Assembly: GCF_013386165.1 (NCBI RefSeq)
Contig: NZ_JACAOS010000001.1
Location: 49,300 to 113,299 of the forward strand
Direction: 5' to 3'
Length of the DNA stretch: 64,000 nucleotides
Source: Pseudomonas gingeri
Lineage (GTDB): Bacteria; Pseudomonadota; Gammaproteobacteria; Pseudomonadales; Pseudomonadaceae
Position numbers and translations under genes: made by a program. The notes under the pieces were generated by a model that did no database searches, was not told the DNA's origin, and saw nothing but the letters and a program-made list of their open reading frames with translations. Below, one piece after another: positions 1 to 7,821 of this stretch (position 1 is the stretch's first letter; each line of letters begins with the position of its first letter).

Positions 1-1143
1 GATCTGCTCCTCGCTGTATTCCGGGCCGAGCAAGGCTCCGCTCATGCCATCGAGGACGCCGACGGGTAGTTCGCGACGGGTCACTCCGCGGTATTTGCGG
101 TCGGTCAGCAGCGCGGCGCCCAGTGAGCCGCCGGCATCGCCCGCCGCCGGTTGAATCCACAGCCTGTCGAAGGTTCGTTCGCGGGAGATCACGCCATTGG
201 CCACGCAGTTGAGGGCAACGCCTCCGGCCATGCACAGCGTTGTCTCGCCGGTCAGTTCACGGGCGGTCCTGGCCAGGCGCGACACCACGATTTCCGTGAC
301 CTTCTGCACCGATGCCGCGAGGTCGAACTCGCGCTCGGTCAGTGGCGCTTCGGACAAGCGTCGTGGCCCACCGAACAACCGCTCGAAGGCCTTGCCTGTC
401 ATCACTTCGCCCTTGATGAACTCGAACTGGGTCCAGTCGAGCCTGAAACTGCCATCGGGCTTCACGTCGATCAGGTTCGCGAGAATCGTGTCGACGTAGG
501 TCGTCTTGCCATAGGGCGCGAGCCCCATCAGCTTGTATTCACCGGAGTCCACCTTGAAACCGCAGAAATAAGTGAACGCCGAATAGAGCAGGCCCAGCGA
601 ATGAGGGAAGGACAACTCCGCGACCAGCTTGATGCCGTCTGCCTTGCCGTGCCAGAGCGTGGTCGTCGCCCATTCGCCGACACTGTCGATGCACAGGATC
701 GCAGCGCTCTCAAATGGACTGGGAAAGAACGCCGAAGAGGCGTGGGATTCGTGGTGGCCATGCACTTCGACCTGGCGCCCGTCCCGGTCCCCCATCGCTT
801 TCAGATGACGCACGACCTCACGGTCCATCCGCCGCTTGGTCGACAGCCAGTCGCCCAGTGCCGGCGCATAGGTGCGCACGGCTGAAAGTCCCGCCACGGC
901 GGCAGTCGAGAGCACGCGCCGGAACTTGAGCGCCGGATCTTCGTAATAGGCAACATGGTCGACGTCGGTCAATTTGATGCCCGCGTGCTTCAGGACGTAC
1001 TCGATGGCCTGGCGTGGAAAGCCGGGGTCATGGCGGATCCGGCTGAAGCGTTCTTCCTGGGCGGCGGCAACGATCTTTCCGTCCACCACCAAAGTGGCCG
1101 CGCTGTCGTGATAGAAGGCGGAGATGCCAAGGGTGTACGTCAT
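1..1143 (-). CDS. NodU/CmcH-family O-carbamoyltransferase, 3' end beyond window
   Basis: The minus frame stays open from the ATG at 1143 to the left edge (381 codons, no stop), so the C-terminal part lies outside the window. The N-terminus has the NodU-type signature GISAFYHDSAATLVVDG followed by AAAQEERFSRIRHD. Further on are HHESHASSAFF, the nucleotide-binding stretch CIDSVGEWATTTLWHG and CMAGGVALNCVANG. Family members transfer a carbamoyl group from carbamoyl phosphate, through carbamoyl adenylate, to a hydroxyl of a small molecule or sugar. The start overlaps the stop of the upstream oxidase gene by 4 bases (ATGA), so the two are translationally coupled. The substrate cannot be told from sequence; the neighbours suggest a tailoring step in a secondary-metabolite or modified-peptide pathway. 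Confidence 0.9.
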   Translation of the reverse strand, partial: MTYTLGISAFYHDSAATLVVDGKIVAAAQEERFSRIRHDPGFPRQAIEYVLKHAGIKLTDVDHVAYYEDPALKFRRVLSTAAVAGLSAVRTYAPALGDWLSTKRRMDREVVRHLKAMGDRDGRQVEVHGHHESHASSAFFPSPFESAAILCIDSVGEWATTTLWHGKADGIKLVAELSFPHSLGLLYSAFTYFCGFKVDSGEYKLMGLAPYGKTTYVDTILANLIDVKPDGSFRLDWTQFEFIKGEVMTGKAFERLFGGPRRLSEAPLTEREFDLAASVQKVTEIVVSRLARTARELTGETTLCMAGGVALNCVANGVISRERTFDRLWIQPAAGDAGGSLGAALLTDRKYRGVTRRELPVGVLDGMSGALLGPEYSEEQI

Positions 1144-3251
1144 AGCAGCTCCCTCACTTTCTTGCGAAACTTGTCCAGCATGGTTTGCTCCCTGGGTGGA
1201 TTGAGCGCGACGAATCCGGTACGGACCCGCGCCCACATTTGGTCCCGATCATTGCGAGGAAATGCGCTGAGGTAGGCATCCAGACTCGCGGCAGCCCACG
1301 CCGTGTGCCCGGTGGAGATGTTGTCGATGGAGTTGTGCAGATCAACGAACATCGTTGGGTAGCCATAGGCAACCAAGGCCTTGTGGGTCCGTCGATAGCC
1401 GCCACCCACACCGGACAGCTCCATCGCCAGGTTCAGCCCGAGGATCTCCGGGCAGTAGGTTTGCGAATATCGCCTGATCGATAACCAGAACACCGGCAGT
1501 TCGAAGTCTTCATCGTTGAAGCAGGCTGCATTGGCGTAGCCAGGGTCGGCAGTGGCTGGCAACTCGCCATGTATCGCCTTGAGCAGATGGCGGTAGATGA
1601 CGGGATGGTTCTGAGCCTCGATACCGTTGCCCAGTTCATCGAAAAGCGTTTCGAACAGTCGGCTGCCGTAGGCCGTGGAGGCCACCGCCGGATGGGCGAA
1701 CCCGGCCAGCCAGGCACCGTCGATCATCGTCAGTGGCGCCAGGGAGAGGATATCGGCCACCACGTCCTCCCGGGATGGCAGCTCTTCGTCCTGTTCCAGT
1801 GATTGGTTGGACGCTACGTGCTGGCCTTGCAACCACGATTGCAGAACACCGGGAGCCCATTGTTCCGGCAATGGGCAACGCCCGTTGGCGACCCCGCGCG
1901 AGGCCCTGATCAGCCAGCGCATTACGTAGTGTTCACTGTAGGATTCTTCTGCTGGCGTAAGCTCTACCCGCAGCAATCTCGGGTAGGCTTGTCGCGGGCT
2001 GAGACCGGTCACCAGAGTCGGTGCCTCGATGTCCTCCCGGATAGCCCCAACGAGCCTGCCGTCGTCCTTCCAGATCTGGCAGGCGGCGGGTTGCAGGGGC
2101 GCCTCGGCGTAGGGCAGGCCGGCGATCCAGCGGTGAAGAATGACGATGTCGTCGCGGCTGAAGATGCGGAACATCTTGCCCCGCGGTGAAATCAGGCTGG
2201 TGAGCAGCGGACTCGACTCCGGCTTGCCCGGTCTCACATAGGTGCTGGCAGCAAGGTGGTCGAGGAAGGCCAAGGAGTCATCGACCTCCAGCAAAGGCTT
2301 CATCGGCACTTTGTTCAGTTGCGTCTTGTCATGGTACTGGCAAGCATCCAGCCGACGGCGGCTGATCAGATGACGCGCCGCTTCCCTTGGATCAAGCCAG
2401 CGCTCAAGCACTTCAAGCAGTGCCTCGCTCGTCGCCTCGGCTTGCCAACGCGCCCACAGGTAGCCTTCACGTACGCCTGCGTTGCCAGACTCCCCCGCGT
2501 GCAGGAGGAATTCGCGCACTGCTGTTTCCGCGAGCACGGCGAGGTCATCGGTTCCCCCGGCCGGGTCGCAACGCAGATCGAGGAATTGACGGGCGGACGG
2601 CTCATCGTGAGCGATGAACTCGAACGTGGGCAGCAGCCCGCAATGACGCAGGTACAGGTTGGCACCCAGGATCTGCGCCATCAGTGATTCCGGGAAGTGC
2701 CCCAGCATGGCCAGTGTCGAGGCAAAGTTGAAGGCCCCATCCGAGATCCTCGGGTCGGCCCCTGCCCGCAGGAGGTCTTCACCGACATCCGCCAGCCCAT
2801 GCTGACGCAGCAACTCCTGGTAGCGTTGGATGCGACTGGCGGCCGGCTGGCCGACACCGACATCCATTGCGTGGATTCTCAGGGTGGCCATCGCGTAGCG
2901 CGCTTCGTTGTTCCAGCTGCCACACAGCCCATGAATCAGGTACTGGCTGCCGATCAGCAATGGCGCCGACTCAAGGGCTGCCTTGGCGCGTAGTGCACGG
3001 GAATCCGCCTCGTCAGCCTCGATCGCTCGCGCCAACCTGCGCAGTCCCTCACGCACGGGCCTGAGTCGTTCGAATGCAACGCCCGGCAGTCCGGCCAGGA
3101 CCGCTCCGCGGCTGAAGTCGGCGTCTGCCAGGTCCGCTCCAGGCACCGTTTCGAGGCAAGTGCGCAGGGATGCCGGCGTAAACAGACGCCTGGCTTCCTC
3201 CCCTGCCTGGGCTCCGAGGAAGCTGGAAAAAATCTGCCGATTAGTCTTCAT
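1140..3251 (-). CDS. haem-oxygenase-like diiron oxidase (iron-containing redox enzyme family)
   Basis: 703 residues. The last ~200 residues look like an HDO/Haem_oxygenas_2 fold. Helix-1 ligands are E539 in FDELGNG and H549 in QNHP; helix 2 carries E611 in AMELSGVGGGY; helix 3 is DLHNSIDNISTGHTAWA with H639, D643 and H649. These are the positions at which characterised HDOs bind a labile di-iron site to oxidise amino acids or fatty acids. The first ~500 residues have no domain I can name, so the protein is about twice the usual family length. It overlaps the 31-residue peptide gene by one base upstream and the carbamoyltransferase by four bases downstream, so it is made together with both. 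Family assignment is fairly sure; the substrate is unknown, and the encoded peptide is one candidate. Confidence 0.75.
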   Translation of the reverse strand: MKTNRQIFSSFLGAQAGEEARRLFTPASLRTCLETVPGADLADADFSRGAVLAGLPGVAFERLRPVREGLRRLARAIEADEADSRALRAKAALESAPLLIGSQYLIHGLCGSWNNEARYAMATLRIHAMDVGVGQPAASRIQRYQELLRQHGLADVGEDLLRAGADPRISDGAFNFASTLAMLGHFPESLMAQILGANLYLRHCGLLPTFEFIAHDEPSARQFLDLRCDPAGGTDDLAVLAETAVREFLLHAGESGNAGVREGYLWARWQAEATSEALLEVLERWLDPREAARHLISRRRLDACQYHDKTQLNKVPMKPLLEVDDSLAFLDHLAASTYVRPGKPESSPLLTSLISPRGKMFRIFSRDDIVILHRWIAGLPYAEAPLQPAACQIWKDDGRLVGAIREDIEAPTLVTGLSPRQAYPRLLRVELTPAEESYSEHYVMRWLIRASRGVANGRCPLPEQWAPGVLQSWLQGQHVASNQSLEQDEELPSREDVVADILSLAPLTMIDGAWLAGFAHPAVASTAYGSRLFETLFDELGNGIEAQNHPVIYRHLLKAIHGELPATADPGYANAACFNDEDFELPVFWLSIRRYSQTYCPEILGLNLAMELSGVGGGYRRTHKALVAYGYPTMFVDLHNSIDNISTGHTAWAAASLDAYLSAFPRNDRDQMWARVRTGFVALNPPREQTMLDKFRKKVRELL

Positions 3252-3346
3252 CAGTACATTGGATAGATGGAGGAATTGTTTTTCTTCTTGGCTTTTTTCT
3301 TCTTCTTGAACAGCCCGCCAAGTGCCTTGCGAATTCGCTTGAACAT
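3251..3346 (-). CDS. 31-residue lysine-rich peptide, candidate precursor or substrate
   Basis: Small gene with a near-perfect Shine-Dalgarno (AAGGAGG at 3351-3357, four bases before the ATG at 3346). Its stop TGA overlaps the ATG of the oxidase gene by one base. The product starts MFKRIRKALGGLF, continues with a run of Lys and Ala (10 Lys and 2 Arg of 31 residues) and ends NNSSIYPMY. There is no cysteine and no signal peptide. The N-terminal half would be a cationic amphipathic helix, and the tail carries two tyrosines and a proline. The strong RBS and tight coupling support real expression. It could be a ribosomally made substrate for the oxidase and carbamoyltransferase, a small cationic subunit, or a leader for translational coupling. 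I recognise no homologue. Confidence 0.7.
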   Translation of the reverse strand: MFKRIRKALGGLFKKKKKAKKKNNSSIYPMY

Positions 3347-3362
3347 AAAGCCTCCTTAATCC

Positions 3363-4412
3363 TTATTGCAGGTTTCGATGAATGGCGCGTGCCACGACTT
3401 CATTGCCAAGGTCGGTGTAGTGCGCGCGGTCGACAAATAACCACTCATCGGCCGGACGTTGACGCAAATCATCGACTAGATTGCCAAAACGAATACCCAT
3501 CGCATGGCAGCCACTGGCCAGCTTGTCGGCGTAGTGGTCCGCGGCGGCGGGGTCCGATATATCGCCATACAAGTATTGCCAAGTGCCCAATCGGGAAATT
3601 CGGTCAAGCTCGTCGAAGAGTTTTTGCTCTTCGGTGCAGGGCGTTCTGACCCAGGTCGCCAAGGGCTGCATTAAAAAGCAAAGTTCCGCGCCCAAGGAAT
3701 CCGCCAGTCGTTTCCACGTGCGTAGGCAATTAAGGGTTTCTTCGGCTGCGCGGGCCACTGTTTGTGCAATCGGAGGCACTGAGGTGGTTTCAGTGGGCCA
3801 CTTTGGAAGTTTGACGGGCGGCAGTTCAGCGCCATTCTCATCAGCGATTTCATCAAACTTTTCATAGTAGTCGCCGCAGAAGTAGAACGGCGGTAGATCA
3901 CTGCGGATGAACTCGGGAAGGCGTGCCATGACCAGCGTGTTGAAGCCGCCCATGACCACGATCTTGCGCACTTTGGGCAAGCGGTGCAGATGCAGCGTGA
4001 ACAGCATCAGTTCCTGGGTTGAATTGAAGCAATGTCCTGCGAAATTCAGCCATGGTGTAGCGTCGGGATCTTGCGCGGCAAGGCGGCTCGCCACCGTGGC
4101 GGCATCGCTGGACGCCCCGTAGCCCAAGGCTGACGAGGCCCCGACCAGCAAGTTGACGGCCTGCGGCGCGCGGGCCTCCAGGCTGCCGACACTGATCGGT
4201 CGGCCTTCAGCATCATGGGCGAGACGAAAGCCGAGTCGATCGGTATTGATCGATGTCGAACGGTAGTTGGCGGCATTGAAACCCATGACATAGGGCAAGT
4301 ACTGGGAGCGACCACGACTGGCGAACTTATCGTAGTCGAGCATCTGCGGTGTCAACTTCACACGTTCCAGACTGGGGTCATCGAGTGCGATGCGCTTGCG
4401 ACTTTTAAACAT
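3363..4412 (-). CDS. SGNH/GDSL-hydrolase-like protein
   Basis: 349 residues from the ATG at 4412, which has an AGGAGT Shine-Dalgarno; the frame is open upstream, but I see no comparable RBS there. The SGNH blocks are recognisable: block I is LLVGASSALGYG (nucleophile S93 or S94), a GGFN-type block III follows, and the C-terminal block V is D328-R-A-H331 with the Asp-x-x-His pair. There is no signal peptide, so it is probably a cytoplasmic esterase or acyltransferase-like enzyme. It is the first visible gene of the minus-strand cluster and lies 16 bp before the 31-residue peptide gene. I recall, unverified, that close Pseudomonas relatives carry the label 'inducer of phenazine A'. If correct, the cluster may make a signal that affects secondary metabolism. 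Confidence 0.65.
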   Translation of the reverse strand: MFKSRKRIALDDPSLERVKLTPQMLDYDKFASRGRSQYLPYVMGFNAANYRSTSINTDRLGFRLAHDAEGRPISVGSLEARAPQAVNLLVGASSALGYGASSDAATVASRLAAQDPDATPWLNFAGHCFNSTQELMLFTLHLHRLPKVRKIVVMGGFNTLVMARLPEFIRSDLPPFYFCGDYYEKFDEIADENGAELPPVKLPKWPTETTSVPPIAQTVARAAEETLNCLRTWKRLADSLGAELCFLMQPLATWVRTPCTEEQKLFDELDRISRLGTWQYLYGDISDPAAADHYADKLASGCHAMGIRFGNLVDDLRQRPADEWLFVDRAHYTDLGNEVVARAIHRNLQ

Positions 4413-5122
4413 GGCCAAGCCACTCCTTGAGTGAGAACTGTAATTCCATTTATTCAAGAGCACTTTTTTCAGGGCGAACTTCGCCATGCAACGATCGAAG
4501 TGATCATTTCGAAAATAATGAACAGGCTGACAACGGCCTATGGAAAGCCGGGCAGCATGAACGTTAGCGATTGCGTAATAGCACTTTCTAAGGTGTAAAG
4601 GTCGAAGAAGATTCAGGGAAAAGAAGGGCAGTAGAAGTCGCACCGCGAAGCGGTGAGAAAGAGAGGTGACGAGCGATTATTGTTGTAAGGACGCGTAATC
4701 TGGAAGTATTACATGCTGTAATACGGTGCAGCCGAGGATTTCCAAGCATGCGTATATTCCTTTATTTTATCCCCTTCGAATCCCTCCGAAGGCACATTTA
4801 TGACGTCGATTCTAGGCGTAAAATTTTGCCTGTCAATATGTAACAAGGTGTATTTCATCGATAAGTACAAATGTTTGTGTATTTCGCTCCTCGTGGTTGG
4901 TCACGGGGCTAACAGCGTAACCGGTTCCTTCACCTTATTGCGTGGGTTTTAAATGCTAACGCATCGGTCAGGATATCGTTTCTTCGTCCGCCTTTTACGT
5001 GGCTGCGAGGTGTCTTTCATCAGGGTTGGACGTGCGCTGTGCGACAGCCGATCAAGCTGCGCACCGGCCGTTGCGGGGGCGTTGATCCCGCGCCTGCGGA
5101 AAAGCCAAAAATATGGGTGTGT
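4413..5122. other. AT-rich intergenic region
   Basis: About 710 bases with no convincing gene, between the SGNH cluster (reading left) and the 3' end of the GntR gene. Positions ~4590-4940 are clearly AT-richer than the flanks. It holds a perfect 19-bp palindrome (4706-4724) and a small hairpin (CCTTCG/CGAAGG, 4773-4792). It must contain the promoter of the SGNH-peptide-oxidase-carbamoyltransferase operon, with a 5' leader of up to a few hundred bases. Confidence 0.6.
4706..4724. promoter_or_regulatory. perfect 19-bp palindrome, probable operator
   Basis: GTATTACA-TGC-TGTAATAC: eight-base arms that are exact reverse complements around a 3-base centre, in AT-rich intergenic DNA ~295 bp upstream of the SGNH start. 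The symmetry fits a dimeric repressor or activator site. It does not match the usual Pseudomonas lux/las box (CTGCCAG-like arms) or an Anr box. Which gene it controls is unclear; the minus-strand cluster is the only gene starting nearby. Confidence 0.45.
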
Positions 5123-5845
5123 TTACAGCGGGGTCAACACGTTCATCACCGTATCCAGCGCCACCCGCGTGTCATCCAGTTGCACCAGCGAGGCATGCCG
5201 CGCGCCGAGGGCATCACGGTTCTGGATCGCGGTGAGGATCGCCTTGTGCCGGGGCAGGCTCAGGCCCTGGATATCCGGGCGGCGGTTGGTGATGTTGATC
5301 GATTCGCGCAACGGCAGCGACAGCATGTTGCACATGTAGGCGAGCAAATCGTTGCGGGTGGCATCGGCAATCGCGTGGTGGAAGTCCAGGTCGGCCTGCA
5401 GCAGGTCTTCGTGGGTCTTGGCGGTTTCCATGCCCAGGTAGGCTTTTTCGATGGTGGCGATGTCTTCATCGGTGGCGGTGGTCGCGGCCATGGCGGCGAT
5501 TTCCGGTTCGAGGATGCGCCGCACGCCGGCCAGGGTGTTGAAGAACTCGCTATGGGGGGTGGACTGCATCAACCAGGACAGCACGTCCGGGTCGAGCAGG
5601 TGCCACTTCACGCGTGGCCGCACCACCGCGCCCACCCGTGGCTTGGAATACACCAGGCCCTTGGCGCTGAGCACCCGCGTCGCCTCGCGCAACACCGAGC
5701 GGCTGACCTTGTATTCCTCGCAGAGCGTGGCTTCCATGGGCAGTCGTTCTTCGGGTTTGAAGCGACCGGAAACGATGTGCATGCCCAAGTCCTGAACGAT
5801 CTGGGCATGCATGCTCTTGCGCGGCTTGGGCGGCAGGTGATCCAT
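5123..5845 (-). CDS. GntR-family regulator, FadR/FCD subfamily, probable arabinose regulon repressor
   Basis: 240 residues, the usual length. The N-terminal winged helix (about 10-78) includes LPMEATLCEEYKVSRSVLRE and VLSAKGLVYSKPRVGAVV. The C-terminal all-helical FCD effector domain (about 95-230) has the metal-site pattern D...H (LDFHHAIAD) with a later His in LPRHKAIL. It lies 47 bp downstream of the dehydratase gene on the same strand, so both are probably cotranscribed. FCD regulators of sugar-acid pathways usually release DNA on binding a pathway intermediate. Sites matching the subfamily consensus TNGTNNNACNA occur in both divergent promoter regions of the neighbouring pathway, making this protein the obvious binder. 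The ligand (perhaps arabonate or its keto-deoxy derivative) is inference. Confidence 0.85.
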   Translation of the reverse strand: MDHLPPKPRKSMHAQIVQDLGMHIVSGRFKPEERLPMEATLCEEYKVSRSVLREATRVLSAKGLVYSKPRVGAVVRPRVKWHLLDPDVLSWLMQSTPHSEFFNTLAGVRRILEPEIAAMAATTATDEDIATIEKAYLGMETAKTHEDLLQADLDFHHAIADATRNDLLAYMCNMLSLPLRESINITNRRPDIQGLSLPRHKAILTAIQNRDALGARHASLVQLDDTRVALDTVMNVLTPL

Positions 5846-5892
5846 AACGGGAGAGATGCTCTGGCTAAATAGGCGGCATCATAACATCCCAA

Positions 5893-7629
5893 TTAGTGGG
5901 AATGACGGGGGACTTCGGCCCCACGGCAACCCACCAGGAAGTCAAAGTCGCAGCCCTGGTCCGCTTGCAAAACATGGTCGATATACAACTGACGGTAGCC
6001 GCCGACGATCAGGTTCTGTGGCGGTTTCAGGTCTGCCATGCGGGCCGCCAATTCTGCGTCGCTGATGTCCAGGTGCAGGCGACCACTGGCGCAGTCGAGT
6101 TCGATCCAGTCACCTTCCTGCACCGTGGCCAACGGCCCGCCGGCAGCGGCTTCCGGCGCCACGTGCAAGACCACGGTGCCGTACGCCGTGCCGCTCATGC
6201 GCGCATCGGAAATTCGCACCATGTCGGTCACGCCCTGGGCGAGCAATTTGGCCGGCAAGCCCATGTTGCCGACTTCGGCCATGCCTGGGTAACCCTTGGG
6301 CCCACAGTTTTTCATGACCAGGATCGAGTTGGCATCCACGTCCAGTTCCGGGTCATTGATGCGCGCTTTGTACAGGTCGAAGTTCTCGAACACCACCGCA
6401 CGCCCACGATGCTGCATCAGCTCCGGGCTGGCCGCCGAGGGCTTGAGCACGGCGCCCAGCGGCGCCAGGTTGCCACGCAGTACGCAGATACCCCCATCGG
6501 CGCGGATCGGGTTGTCGAGGGTGCGGATCACTTCGTCCTGGCCGTAGATCGGCGAGTCCTTGGTGTTCTCGCCCAGGGACTTGCCGTTGACCGTCAAGGC
6601 GTTGGGGTGTGGGATCAGGTTGGCTTCGCCGAGACGACGCAGCACGGCGGGCAGGCCGCCAGCATAGTAGAACTCTTCCATCAGGAAACGCCCTGACGGT
6701 TGCAGGTCGACGATGGTCGGCATGCCGCGGCCCATACGGGTCCAGTCGTCCAGGTCGAGCTCGACGCCGATACGCCCGGCGATGGCTTTCAGATGGATCA
6801 CTGCGTTGGTCGAACCACCGATGGCCGCATTCACGCGGATCGCGTTTTCAAAGGCTTCCTTGGTCAGGATTTTCGACAGCTTCAAATCTTCGCGGACCAT
6901 CTCCACCGCACGCATGCCGGACATGTGGGCGAGCACATAGCGCCGCGCATCCACCGCCGGGATCGCCGCGTTGTGGGGCAGGGAAGTGCCGAGTGCTTCG
7001 GCCATGCAGGCCATGGTCGACGCGGTGCCCATGGTGTTGCAGGTACCCGCCGAACGCGACATGCCGCCCTCGGCCGCGAGGAAGTCATCCAGGGTGATGG
7101 TGCCGGCCTTGACCTGTTCGCTGAGCTGCCACACCACGGTGCCCGAGCCGATGTCCTGGCCCTTGTGCTTGCCGTTGAGCATCGGCCCGCCGGTGACCAC
7201 GATGGCCGGTACGTCGCAACTGGCCGCGCCCATCAACAGTGCCGGGGTGGTCTTGTCGCAACCGGTCAGCAGCACGACGCCGTCGATGGGGTTGCCGCGA
7301 ATGGCTTCTTCCACATCCATGCTCGCCAGGTTGCGGGTGAGCATGGCGGTGGGGCGCAGGTTCGATTCACCGTTGGAGAACACCGGGAATTCCACAGGGA
7401 AGCCACCGGCCTCGATCACCCCACGTTTGACGTGCTCGGCGATCTGGCGGAAATGCGCGTTGCAGGGGGTCAGCTCCGACCAGGTGTTGCAGATACCGAT
7501 GATCGGCTTGCCATGGAACTGATGGTCGGCAATGCCCTGATTCTTCATCCAGCTGCGGTACATGAAGCCGTTCTTGTCGGCGGTACCAAACCACTGGGCG
7601 GAGCGGAGGCTGGGCTTTTTGTCAGGCAT
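5893..7629 (-). CDS. araC: IlvD/Edd-family sugar-acid dehydratase, probable L-arabonate dehydratase
   Basis: 578 residues, the normal length for pentonate dehydratases of the IlvD/Edd family, which remove water from L-arabonate to give 2-keto-3-deoxy-L-arabonate with an Fe-S cluster and Mg2+. The three cluster cysteines are visible in GICNTWSELTPCNAH, LLTGCDKTTPAL and SAGTCNTMGTAS; NAAIGGSTNAVIHL and ISDARMSGTAYG are also characteristic. It starts 192 bp from the divergent MFS gene, and two predicted GntR sites lie in that gap. The AraFGH importer and GguC enzyme nearby favour L-arabonate over xylonate or galactonate. The symbol follows Azospirillum usage and is not the E. coli AraC regulator. 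Confidence 0.85.
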   Translation of the reverse strand: MPDKKPSLRSAQWFGTADKNGFMYRSWMKNQGIADHQFHGKPIIGICNTWSELTPCNAHFRQIAEHVKRGVIEAGGFPVEFPVFSNGESNLRPTAMLTRNLASMDVEEAIRGNPIDGVVLLTGCDKTTPALLMGAASCDVPAIVVTGGPMLNGKHKGQDIGSGTVVWQLSEQVKAGTITLDDFLAAEGGMSRSAGTCNTMGTASTMACMAEALGTSLPHNAAIPAVDARRYVLAHMSGMRAVEMVREDLKLSKILTKEAFENAIRVNAAIGGSTNAVIHLKAIAGRIGVELDLDDWTRMGRGMPTIVDLQPSGRFLMEEFYYAGGLPAVLRRLGEANLIPHPNALTVNGKSLGENTKDSPIYGQDEVIRTLDNPIRADGGICVLRGNLAPLGAVLKPSAASPELMQHRGRAVVFENFDLYKARINDPELDVDANSILVMKNCGPKGYPGMAEVGNMGLPAKLLAQGVTDMVRISDARMSGTAYGTVVLHVAPEAAAGGPLATVQEGDWIELDCASGRLHLDISDAELAARMADLKPPQNLIVGGYRQLYIDHVLQADQGCDFDFLVGCRGAEVPRHSH

Positions 7630-7643
7630 GATGGCTTCTCTTA

Positions 7644-7654
7644 TTGTACGACTA
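7644..7654. promoter_or_regulatory. predicted GntR/FCD operator
   Basis: TTGTACGACTA fits the FadR-subfamily consensus TNGTNNNACNA exactly. It lies 15 bp upstream of the dehydratase start, where a bound repressor would block its transcription. Confidence 0.6.
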
Positions 7655-7717
7655 TATTTTCTATATTCAGCTAAACATAAGCGCTAAATCGGCGTTTTGG
7701 AAGTGTTGTTTTTGAAA

Positions 7718-7728
7718 TAGTCATACTA
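7718..7728. promoter_or_regulatory. predicted GntR/FCD operator
   Basis: TAGTCATACTA fits TNGTNNNACNA exactly and extends to the palindrome ATAGTCATACTAT. It lies ~93 bp upstream of the MFS gene in the shared divergent promoter region, 74 bp from the other site. Confidence 0.65.
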
Positions 7729-7821
7729 TATAGTCGATCTTAACTGAGGCATAACCCTGGCGGATTTTCGCGAGAGGTGGCCCCCGAGCTTCTATAAAAA
7801 CAACAATCGGAGATCGACCCC

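Noticed and set aside
4749..4844. Possible 31-codon gene starting MRIFLYFIPFESL
   Set aside because: GAGGA precedes the ATG, but the frame lies in AT-rich intergenic DNA, has no recognisable features and is on the strand away from the operon.
4953..5339. Plus-strand frame overlapping the 3' end of the GntR gene
   Set aside because: Most of it is antisense to the regulator; no RBS or domain.
6700..7674. Plus-strand open frame opposite the arabonate dehydratase gene
   Set aside because: Shadow of the dehydratase; His/Gly/Arg-rich translation with no family features.
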